Shown here: piece after piece, positions 1 through 5,562 of the stretch
Layout of the letters: the number at the start of each line of letters is the position of its first letter
Numbering within the stretch: position 1 is the first letter of the stretch
Assembly: GCA_018400545.1 (NCBI GenBank)
Contig: JAGYLT010000174.1
Location: 1 to 5,562, forward strand
From: Bacteroidales bacterium
GTDB lineage: Bacteria; Bacteroidota; Bacteroidia; Bacteroidales; 4484-276
Direction: 5' to 3'
Length of the DNA stretch: 5,562 nt
The notes under the pieces: model-generated
Database searches by the model: none
What the model saw: the letters and a program-made list of their open reading frames with translations, nothing else
Told to the model about the DNA's origin: nothing
Translations under genes and position numbers: made by a program

Positions 1-279
1 GTCGATCCCGCGGCGTTCCACTTTTTCAAGTTTAGACCCGATCTGCGGATTGGCCAGCCCGGTTATGATCAGCGCAAATGCCAACATCATCAGGATGAAT
101 TTTACATGCAGTTTTCCTCCTGATACGTCTGGCATTAAACGGTTTATGAGATTGTTTTCACCGAATCGCTTCAGGGCTTTTCGCTTCCATGCCAGCATGA
201 GCCAAAAAAGTAGGGCAAATACCGGGATGAGAAACAGCCCGTAAAAATACATGGGTTCGGCAAATTTGAAAATCTGCAT
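1..279 (-). CDS. batB: BatB-like VWA-domain membrane protein, N-terminal part (runs off the window)
   Basis: Only the first 93 codons are inside the window; the frame is open to position 1. The protein starts MQIFKFAEPMYFYGLF, the usual opening of BatA/BatB proteins (an F-A-N/E-P-x-Y/F-x-Y motif leading into a membrane helix). There is a hydrophobic segment at about residues 11-30, a basic stretch (WKRKALKRFG), the L-x-x-R-L-M-P motif typical of BatB, and a second hydrophobic segment at about 60-76 that ends in GLANPQIGSKLEKVERRGID. In the family this last motif sits directly before the VWA domain, so the metal site (DxSxS) should begin within about ten residues of the window edge. The ATG at 279 is 15 nt after the batA stop and is chosen because it puts the family motif at residue 7; Met10 is less likely. 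No Shine-Dalgarno is visible, as is common in Bacteroidota. The partner role with BatA and MoxR is inferred from the family and the operon. Confidence 0.88.
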   Translation of the reverse strand, partial: MQIFKFAEPMYFYGLFLIPVFALLFWLMLAWKRKALKRFGENNLINRLMPDVSGGKLHVKFILMMLAFALIITGLANPQIGSKLEKVERRGID

Positions 280-291
280 AATCAATCAATC
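280..291 (-). repeat. Three tandem GATT units directly before the batB start codon
   Basis: Read on the minus strand, the spacer between batA and batB contains GATTGATTGATT placed immediately before the ATG, with an A-run upstream. Three units of a tetranucleotide are short and may be chance. It is noted because slippage would change the length of the ribosome-binding region without affecting either reading frame. Confidence 0.4.
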
Positions 292-294
292 TTT

Positions 295-1290
295 TTATGG
301 TGTGGTTCTGAAAACCGTATTTCTCAAAAATATTTCAAGTGCAAAAAGCAATAATGCCAGCAGCGCAAATGGCAGGAATTCTTCACTTTTTTTGTGGAAT
401 TCCGTTACATCGATCTTTGATTTTTCCAGTTCATCAATCTCTTTGTAGATCGACTCCAGCTTGTTGTTGGAAGTAGCCCTGAAATATTTTCCATCAGTCA
501 TTGCAGCAACATTCTGAAGCAAATCCTCGTCAATTTCCACTTCCATATCCTGATACCGGATACCAAACGGCGTTTGAACCGGGTAGGGTGCTGTGCCGAT
601 GCTTCCCACGCCAATGGCATAAATCCGGATTCCGTAGAGCTCTGCAATTTCTGCTGCCGAAACCGGGTCAACGGCTCCCGAATTATTAACACCATCGGTG
701 AGGATGATAATTACCTTGCTGATGGCCTTGCTTTCGCGAAGCCTTGAAACCGCCGTTGCCAGCCCGTCGCCAATGGCTGTTCCGTCTTCGATCATCCCGC
801 TTTTAATTTCATGAAAAAGGTTTTTCACTACCGTATGATCCGTGGTCAGCGGGACCTGTGTAAATGTTTCGCCTGCAAAAACCACCAGGCCTACACGATC
901 GTTAGGACGTCCGCCGATAAAATCGATGGCTACGTTTTTGGCTGCTTCTAAGCGGTTGGGCTTCAAATCCTCAGCAAGCATGCTGCTTGAAATATCCATG
1001 GCCATCACAATGTCGATGCCCTCGATGGTTACATCCTGGCTGCTGGAAGAGGTTTGCGGGCGTGCCAGCGCAACAATCAGCAATGCCACTGTTAGCACCC
1101 TGAGCGCAAAAAGACTGTGATAAAGTATCTGTTTTGCTCCCAGTCCGGTTTGCGCAAATGGCAGTGTGGAGGAAATGTGGATCTCGGCTTTGCTCCGCTT
1201 ATTTTTATACCAGTACCATACCCCCATAAGCGGGATAACCAGCAACAAATAAAAAAATTCCGGATTAGCAAATTCAAAGTTCTTCAGCAT
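295..1290 (-). CDS. batA: BatA, VWA-domain membrane protein
   Basis: This is a 331-residue protein of the BatA family, an inner-membrane protein that presents a von Willebrand factor A domain. It opens MLKNFEFANPEFFYLL, with a first membrane helix at about residues 12-28. A second helix at about 56-76 ends in the family motif ALARPQ, and a C-terminal helix lies at about 305-322. The VWA domain spans roughly 92-290. Its metal-ion-dependent adhesion site (MIDAS) looks complete: D-I-S-S-S at 99-103, a Thr at 171 in DGTAIGDGLA, and Asp199 in ILTDG. It can therefore be expected to bind a divalent metal. The length is normal for the family and there is no sign of decay. The ATG at 1290 is 21 nt after the upstream stop, and batB follows after 15 nt, so the genes are probably co-transcribed. 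In Bacteroides fragilis, bat genes were tied to aerotolerance; a role in oxygen tolerance or envelope stress here is inferred. Assignment as BatA over BatB rests on its position and the ALARPQ/DISSSM motifs. Confidence 0.93.
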   Translation of the reverse strand: MLKNFEFANPEFFYLLLVIPLMGVWYWYKNKRSKAEIHISSTLPFAQTGLGAKQILYHSLFALRVLTVALLIVALARPQTSSSSQDVTIEGIDIVMAMDISSSMLAEDLKPNRLEAAKNVAIDFIGGRPNDRVGLVVFAGETFTQVPLTTDHTVVKNLFHEIKSGMIEDGTAIGDGLATAVSRLRESKAISKVIIILTDGVNNSGAVDPVSAAEIAELYGIRIYAIGVGSIGTAPYPVQTPFGIRYQDMEVEIDEDLLQNVAAMTDGKYFRATSNNKLESIYKEIDELEKSKIDVTEFHKKSEEFLPFALLALLLFALEIFLRNTVFRTTP

Positions 1291-1311
1291 CTCAACGTAA
1301 TTTTACCGGAT

Positions 1312-2307
1312 TTAATGAGCCTCCGTTACTTCAGCATTCTTGATTTTAGGCTCCGTATTATTCTGTGTATTTTCAGCCGTCGGCATGGTTCGTTTTACAA
1401 AGTCCACGGCATTGGTCATGCTTTTTTCATTTTCATCGGGGAGTGGTTTTAGCTTTGCAAATTTCACCAGGTCGGCAAGCTCAAGTATCTCCCTGAGTTT
1501 TTCCAGGTTTGCCTTTTCGATTTTAGCACCGGCAAACGACCTGACAATTTCCCAGGTAGTCATTTCCATCGCTGCTATGTTGTAGGTATCTTCCACATAA
1601 ATTCTCAGGATATCCGAAATCCTGGAATGGTATTCTTTAATCTGGTCGCGTTGCCATAGTTTTTCGTTTTTCAGCTTTTCCAGTTCATCCAGTGCAATGC
1701 GATATGCGGGAAGCCTGGGTTTTGGACGCTTATAAACCACCGGTTGTTGCTTGCTTTTCCTGGTTAAATAATAAATGGCAAATATCCCGAGTGCAATTAC
1801 CACCAGACCAAGTCCGATCCATGGCAGTACTTCCATGAGTGTGAGTGGCGCTGCTATCGGCCCTTTGATAGGTTTTATGGTTCCTGAAGTATCCACCTCA
1901 ACAGTGAATACATTTAAAAGATAGGGTTCGGTTTCGATACTTTGGTTTAATTCCTGACCATACAAAAACTGCAGCGGCCTTACCACATAGTATCCTGAAT
2001 CGAATACCGTAAGTTTCAGGGTTTGCTCCACATTCATGAAGCCATCACCGAGCATTGTGGTATCAACAGGCGATCTTGATACAACCTCGATTTGATCGGG
2101 CAATGTATCCTGGATCAGTGGCCATAAAAAAGTCTCATTTTCAGGAATCTGTAATCTGATATTAAAATCCACCTGGTCGCCTATCTTAATTTCATTGGTG
2201 TCGAGTTTGGCATCTACGTTAACCTGCTGGGCAACAGATTGGAAACCGGCAAGGCCTGAAAGAAGCAACATAAAAATCCGGAAATATGAAATCAATAGTT
2301 TTTGCAT
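1312..2307 (-). CDS. BatD/DUF4381-like single-pass membrane protein of the MoxR-Bat operon
   Basis: This 331-residue protein has a clear two-sided layout. A signal peptide is likely at residues 1-26 (hydrophobic core IFMLLLSGLAG, possible cut after SVA before QQ). Residues 27-155 form a predicted beta-rich periplasmic region with BatD-like wording (KIGDQVDFNIRLQIPENE). A single membrane helix lies at about 161-181, followed by the basic stop-transfer sequence RKSK and a Pro-rich linker (KRPKPRLP). The cytoplasmic part, from about 200 to 310, is charged and helical (AYRIALDELEKLKNEKLWQ, then KEYHSRISDILRIYVEDTY, then AAMEMTTWEI). This part resembles the C-terminal region of DUF4381-type proteins found beside DUF58 and VWA genes. 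The last 20 or so residues are polar and probably disordered. The gene starts 8 nt after the DUF58 stop and ends 21 nt before batA, which implies one transcript. The inferred role is to link the periplasmic side with cytoplasmic MoxR or DUF58. The exact family name is uncertain because the resemblance was judged by eye. Confidence 0.8.
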   Translation of the reverse strand: MQKLLISYFRIFMLLLSGLAGFQSVAQQVNVDAKLDTNEIKIGDQVDFNIRLQIPENETFLWPLIQDTLPDQIEVVSRSPVDTTMLGDGFMNVEQTLKLTVFDSGYYVVRPLQFLYGQELNQSIETEPYLLNVFTVEVDTSGTIKPIKGPIAAPLTLMEVLPWIGLGLVVIALGIFAIYYLTRKSKQQPVVYKRPKPRLPAYRIALDELEKLKNEKLWQRDQIKEYHSRISDILRIYVEDTYNIAAMEMTTWEIVRSFAGAKIEKANLEKLREILELADLVKFAKLKPLPDENEKSMTNAVDFVKRTMPTAENTQNNTEPKIKNAEVTEAH

Positions 2308-2315
2308 GGCGCTGT

Positions 2316-3191
2316 TTATTGTCTTGCTTCCCTTTGCTGAAATAATTTTATGAGTTGTTTCACATAATCCTGATCTGTACGGATGTTTGCAACATCGGTT
2401 CCGGACTTAACAAAGATCCGTTTTAGTTTTTTCTCATTTTGAAGGTGCCAGTTTTTGTAGGTTTCCCGTACTGATTTCCGGCTGGTGTCCACCCAGATAT
2501 TTTTTCCGGTTTCGGCATCCCTGAATTTCGTAAGTCCAATATTTGGCATTTCGGTTTCCCTCGGATCATAAACCCTTACAGCCGTAACATCGTGTTTATT
2601 GTTTGCAATTTGCATGGCCTCCAGAAAGTCGGTATCCAAAAAGTCGGAAAGCACAAATGCAGTGCAGCGTTTTTTGATGGCATTGGTGAGGAAACGCAGT
2701 GATTCAGAAATGCGGGTACCCTGGTTTTCCGCTTTGAAATCAACCAGTTCCCTGATTATTCGTAAAATGTGTGAGGTTCCTTTTTTTGGCGGAATAAATT
2801 TCTCGATCTGATCGCTAAAGAAAATCACACCTACTTTATCATTGTTCTGAATGGCAGAAAATGCCAGCACTGCAGCAATTTCTGTGATCATATTTTCCTT
2901 CATGGAGTTGGTGGTTCCGAAAGCATTCGAACCACTAACATCGATGAGCAGCATCACGGTAAGTTCCCGTTCTTCCTCAAAAATCTTGATATACGGGTGG
3001 TTAAACCTGGCGGTAACGTTCCAGTCGATATTCCGGATGTCATCACCATACTGATATTCCCGTACTTCGCTAAAAGCCATACCCCTTCCTTTGAAAGCAC
3101 TGTGGTATTGTCCTGAAAATATCTGGTTGGACAACCCGCGTGTTTTAATCTCTATCTTCCGTACTTTCTTAAAAATTTCCTGTGTATCCAT
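2316..3191 (-). CDS. DUF58 protein with VWA-type metal site
   Basis: This 291-residue soluble protein belongs to the DUF58 family, which almost always sits next to moxR. The DUF58 signature is at residues 44-62: REYQYGDDIRNIDWNVTAR, with the invariant Arg, GD, R-x-I-D-W and Ar pattern. A VWA-like fold follows, with D-V-S-G-S at 84-88 after the hydrophobic strand TVMLLI. There is a Thr at 159 (NQGTRISESL) and an Asp at 183 (VLSDF), so all three MIDAS loops appear present. No signal peptide or membrane helix is seen, which makes this the short cytosolic form, unlike longer DUF58 proteins with N-terminal helices. The ATG at 3191 gives the usual DUF58 N-terminus, and the next gene begins 8 nt after its stop. 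The function is unknown. By family knowledge and context it probably acts as an adaptor or substrate-side partner of the MoxR ATPase. Confidence 0.93.
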   Translation of the reverse strand: MDTQEIFKKVRKIEIKTRGLSNQIFSGQYHSAFKGRGMAFSEVREYQYGDDIRNIDWNVTARFNHPYIKIFEEERELTVMLLIDVSGSNAFGTTNSMKENMITEIAAVLAFSAIQNNDKVGVIFFSDQIEKFIPPKKGTSHILRIIRELVDFKAENQGTRISESLRFLTNAIKKRCTAFVLSDFLDTDFLEAMQIANNKHDVTAVRVYDPRETEMPNIGLTKFRDAETGKNIWVDTSRKSVRETYKNWHLQNEKKLKRIFVKSGTDVANIRTDQDYVKQLIKLFQQREARQ

Positions 3192-3235
3192 TTCAAAGAA
3201 AAGCTGTTGATGGCTGATTTGGTAATTTGGATGTG

Positions 3236-3259
3236 AAAAAGCGATGCCGGTTTACGGCA
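3236..3259 (-). terminator. Possible weak terminator/attenuator overlapping the moxR stop
   Basis: On the minus strand, TGCCG and CGGCA pair as a 5-bp GC-rich stem (3255-3259 with 3245-3249) around the loop TAAAC, which contains the moxR stop codon. A GA/TC pair beyond a two-base bulge can extend it. After the stem comes a short TCGC stretch and then five Ts (3240-3236). The stem is short and the T-run is slightly displaced, so it would be at most a partial terminator or a processing site that reduces transcription into the DUF58 gene, whose start is 45 nt further on. Confidence 0.3.
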
Positions 3260-4244
3260 CATCAATGGTATTAAGGATTTCGTTGATGATATCCTCAGTT
3301 GTGATATTCTCGGCCTCAGCTTCGTAAGTCAGGCCAATACGGTGGCGCATCACATCATGAGCCACCGCCCTGATATCTTCGGGAATTACATAGCCCCTGC
3401 GTTTGATGAAAGCAAATGCCTTGGCCGCCAGTGCCATGTTGATAGACGCACGTGGTGAAGCACCATAACTGATCATGCTTTCATATTTCGCGAGTTTGAA
3501 TTCTGACGGGAAGCGGGTAGCGAAAACGATATCGGTAATATAGTTTTCAATTTTTTCGTCCAGATAAACTTCACGGGTTACTTCCCTTGCTCTTAGAATG
3601 CTTTCGGGCTTCACCACTTTATTGGGGCTAACATTTGAAAAGCCAATATTTTGGCGGAGTATAATTTTTTCTTCTTCTTTTTCAGGATAGGAGATGATGA
3701 CCTTGAGCATGAAACGGTCAACCTGTGCTTCGGGCAGGGGATAGGTTCCTTCCTGCTCGATGGGGTTTTGGGTAGCCATCACAAGGAAAGGCTCCGGCAA
3801 CTTGAAAGTTTCGTCGCCAATGGTTACCTGACGCTCCTGCATGGCTTCGAGCAATGCACTCTGCACTTTGGCAGGTGATCGGTTTATCTCATCAGCAAGA
3901 ATAAAATTTGAAAAAATGGGACCCTGTCTAACGACAAACTCTTCGTTTTTCTGACTGTAAATCAAAGTACCCAAAAGGTCGGCGGGCAGCAGGTCGGGGG
4001 TAAACTGGATGCGGCTGTAGCCTGCATCAATCGACTTTGCCAATGATTTTATCGCCAAAGTTTTGGCAAGTCCGGGAACACCTTCGAGCAGGATATGGCC
4101 ATCGGCAAGCAGGCCGATGAGCAATCTTTCTAACATATGTTTCTGCCCCACAATCACCTTATTCATTTCAAGGTTTATCTGGTCGATGAAGGCACTTTCC
4201 TGCTGAATTTTTTCATTCAATTCTCTGATGCTTGTATCTATCAT
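3252..4244 (-). CDS. moxR: MoxR-family AAA+ ATPase
   Basis: This 330-residue MoxR ATPase is predicted to be a cytosolic hexameric chaperone-like enzyme that couples ATP hydrolysis to remodelling of VWA-domain partners. All core motifs are visible in order: Walker A GVPGLAKT at 55-62, Walker B with ILADEINR at 115-122, sensor 1 in MATQNP at 156-161, the PEAQVDRF segment at 171-178 with the likely arginine finger, and sensor 2 in GASPR at 261-265. The QNPIEQEGTYPLPEAQ wording is highly typical of MoxR proteins with a neighbouring DUF58 gene. The C-terminal lid domain (about 245-325) is complete and the length is normal. The ATG at 4244 lies about 17 nt downstream of a predicted transcription start, with the A-rich, Shine-Dalgarno-poor leader expected in Bacteroidota. 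It is the first gene of the run moxR, DUF58, BatD-like, batA, batB. The client of this particular ATPase cannot be read from the sequence. Confidence 0.96.
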   Translation of the reverse strand: MIDTSIRELNEKIQQESAFIDQINLEMNKVIVGQKHMLERLLIGLLADGHILLEGVPGLAKTLAIKSLAKSIDAGYSRIQFTPDLLPADLLGTLIYSQKNEEFVVRQGPIFSNFILADEINRSPAKVQSALLEAMQERQVTIGDETFKLPEPFLVMATQNPIEQEGTYPLPEAQVDRFMLKVIISYPEKEEEKIILRQNIGFSNVSPNKVVKPESILRAREVTREVYLDEKIENYITDIVFATRFPSEFKLAKYESMISYGASPRASINMALAAKAFAFIKRRGYVIPEDIRAVAHDVMRHRIGLTYEAEAENITTEDIINEILNTIDVP

Positions 4245-4266
4245 TTTTCAAGTTTTTTGAGAAGCA

Positions 4267-4294
4267 CAAAGATAACTCTGCGCAATTTTTCAAA
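4267..4294 (-). promoter_or_regulatory. Candidate Bacteroidota-type promoter for the moxR-bat operon
   Basis: On the minus strand TATCTTTG (4274-4267) matches the Bacteroidota -7 consensus TAnnTTTG at every fixed base. TTTG at 4294-4291 can serve as the -33 element. The spacer between them is 16 nt, slightly shorter than usual for this promoter class. The predicted start of transcription is near 4260-4263, giving a leader of about 17 nt before the moxR ATG. The placement, right before the first gene of the operon and after the upstream terminator, supports the call. Confidence 0.55.
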
Positions 4295-4308
4295 TTATTG
4301 GCCCTGAG

Positions 4309-4344
4309 TTAATTTATGTTAATCCTGCTGTTAACATACGTTAA
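4309..4344. promoter_or_regulatory. Pair of TTAA-N6-TTAA dyads upstream of the moxR promoter (possible operator)
   Basis: TTAATTTATGTTAA (4309-4322) and TTAACATACGTTAA (4331-4344) are identical at 11 of 14 positions. Both are imperfect palindromes with TTAA half-sites; the second is TTAAC-N4-GTTAA. Their centres are 22 bp apart, close to two turns of DNA. They begin 14 bp upstream of the candidate -33 element, a position suited to an activator. A further GTTAAC occurs at 4401. TTAA is common in AT-rich spacers, so this may be chance, and no regulator can be named. Confidence 0.3.
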
Positions 4345-4418
4345 CCCTCATATTTGTGAAATGCTTTATAATTCAACGATTCAGCGGGTTGTGTTATTCG
4401 GTTAACAATTGCTGAAAT

Positions 4419-4451
4419 AAAAAAACGACACCTCAAAAGATGCCGTTTTTT
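4419..4451 (-). terminator. Intrinsic terminator of the DUF3467 gene
   Basis: In minus-strand RNA the arms at 4451-4438 and 4433-4420 form a continuous 14-bp stem around a UUUG loop, starting 21 nt after the DUF3467 stop. The arm ends in a run of seven Us. Two of the pairs are G-U wobbles, which become A-C mismatches if the plus strand is transcribed. The hairpin is therefore built for minus-strand transcription. It separates this gene from the moxR operon. Confidence 0.88.
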
Positions 4452-4472
4452 ATACAGAAATATCATATGTGG

Positions 4473-4787
4473 TTATGCCTGAGCGGTTGGTCCGCCAAGT
4501 TTGAACGGCATGTTTTCCAGTTCCGATTCTTTGATGGCGCCATGCATCGATTCGAATTTTTTTACATTCTCCTGAAGTGCCCGCAATAATTTTTTGGCAT
4601 GCTGCGGGGTAAGAATAATTCTTGATTTTACTTTAGCTTTTGGGATACCGGGTAGCATTTTGATGAAATCCACCACAAACTCCGATCGTGAATGCTGTAT
4701 GATAGCCAGGTTGGCATAAATTCCTTCCGCAACTTCATCGGGAAGTTCGATGTTCAGTTTTCCTTTGTTTTGTTGATTCGGTTCCAT
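4473..4787 (-). CDS. DUF3467 protein, unknown function, downstream of rpoC
   Basis: This 104-residue protein matches the DUF3467 family by recognisable wording: LNIELPDEVAEGIYANLA at 11-28, QHSRSEFVVDFIKMLPG at 31-47, VKSRIILTP at 53-61 and HAKKLLRALQENVKKFE at 63-79. It has no signal peptide or membrane helix, so it should be a small cytosolic protein with a beta-rich core and a helix near 62-82. The ATG at 4787 is chosen over an in-frame ATG 15 codons upstream (4832) because the family begins just before LNIELP and the extra residues look like translated leader. A purine-rich AATTAAAGAAT precedes the chosen start. The gene follows rpoC after 182 nt with a terminator between, and has its own terminator behind it. 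The position next to RNA polymerase is often seen in Bacteroidota and hints at a link to transcription, but the function is unknown. Confidence 0.87.
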   Translation of the reverse strand: MEPNQQNKGKLNIELPDEVAEGIYANLAIIQHSRSEFVVDFIKMLPGIPKAKVKSRIILTPQHAKKLLRALQENVKKFESMHGAIKESELENMPFKLGGPTAQA

Positions 4788-4843
4788 ATTCTTTAATTTT
4801 TGTGTGTTTATTTGTTGAGAAATTGATACCATTTACCACGTAA

Positions 4844-4867
4844 TTCCCCTAGGTATTTCCTGGGGAA
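4844..4867. other. Bulged stem-loop in the leader region of the DUF3467 gene
   Basis: TTCCCC (4844-4849) pairs with GGGGAA (4862-4867). After a one-base bulge (T4850), AGG (4851-4853) pairs with CCT (4859-4861) around a five-base loop. It lies 57 nt upstream of the DUF3467 start. No T-run follows on either strand, so it is not a standard terminator; it could be an RNA element in the leader or a protein-binding dyad. A weak -7 match, TACATTTC on the minus strand (4872-4865), overlaps one arm, but no -33 element accompanies it, so I do not call a promoter. Confidence 0.3.
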
Positions 4868-4909
4868 ATGTAATCGATACTTAATGCTTTGTTTCTGATG
4901 CACTTGCTT

Positions 4910-4951
4910 AAAAAATGAAAACCAAAAGATTTGTTCTTCTGGTTTTCATTT
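4910..4951 (-). terminator. Intrinsic terminator of the rpoC transcript
   Basis: On the minus strand, arms 4951-4940 (AAATGAAAACCA) and 4924-4913 (TGGTTTTCATTT) pair over 12 bp. After one mismatch a further 4 bp (4938-4935 with 4929-4926) close a five-base loop. The T-rich end gives six Ts at 4915-4910. It begins 18 nt after the rpoC stop codon. The stem is AT-rich but long, so some readthrough into the DUF3467 gene is possible. Confidence 0.85.
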
Positions 4952-4969
4952 ATGATTCAGCATCCGGTT

Positions 4970-5562
<593 letters not shown>

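Noticed and set aside
1117..1452. Open plus-strand frame of 111 codons across the batA / BatD-like junction
   Set aside because: It crosses two well-supported minus-strand genes, shows no family resemblance and has no plausible promoter or ribosome site.
4245..4418. Search for a small gene or RNA in the moxR upstream gap
   Set aside because: No convincing coding frame or tRNA-like fold is visible; the stretch is explained by a promoter and possible operator sites.
4419..4451. Reading this hairpin as a plus-strand terminator
   Set aside because: No plus-strand gene ends here, and on that strand two pairs become A-C mismatches, whereas the minus-strand RNA pairs throughout.
4788..4832. Extension of the DUF3467 protein by 15 residues to an upstream in-frame ATG
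   Set aside because: The extra residues do not resemble the family N-terminus, while the ATG at 4787 has a purine-rich upstream stretch and puts the conserved LNIELP motif at the expected place.

Overview
The window comes from a bacterium of the phylum Bacteroidota (Bacteroidetes). This rests on three things: the aerotolerance-type gene order moxR / DUF58 / membrane protein / batA / batB; a DUF3467 gene directly behind rpoC; and AT-rich, Shine-Dalgarno-poor start contexts with a candidate TAnnTTTG promoter. A genus cannot be named from the sequence alone. All supported genes lie on the minus strand, so transcription runs from high to low coordinates. I see no plus-strand gene, tRNA, rRNA, CRISPR array, insertion sequence or phage gene.

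Right end (5562 to 4910): the C-terminal 196 residues of RpoC, the RNA polymerase beta' subunit, followed by a strong intrinsic terminator. Next (4909 to 4419): a 104-residue DUF3467 protein of unknown function. Its leader carries a bulged stem-loop, and its own intrinsic terminator lies 21 nt past the stop.

Middle gap (4418 to 4245): about 170 non-coding bases. They hold a Bacteroidota-style promoter candidate for moxR and, just upstream of it, two similar 14-bp TTAA-N6-TTAA dyads about two helical turns apart.

Left part (4244 to 1): an operon-like run with short gaps (60, 8, 21 and 15 nt). It encodes a MoxR AAA+ ATPase, a soluble DUF58 protein with a von Willebrand factor A (VWA) metal site, a signal-peptide/single-pass membrane protein resembling BatD/DUF4381 proteins, the VWA membrane protein BatA, and the first 93 residues of BatB. 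The inferred scheme is that the MoxR ATPase acts with VWA partners at the inner membrane, as a chaperone or assembly system. The bat genes were named from aerotolerance in Bacteroides fragilis, but their biochemical job is still poorly known. The rest of batB, and probably batC/D/E, should lie beyond position 1.

Overall this is a conserved core-genome region and not an accessory island. The items most worth a second look are the paired dyads and promoter before moxR, the hairpin plus T-run overlapping the moxR stop, the two-sided membrane protein in the middle of the operon, and the rpoC-adjacent DUF3467 gene.
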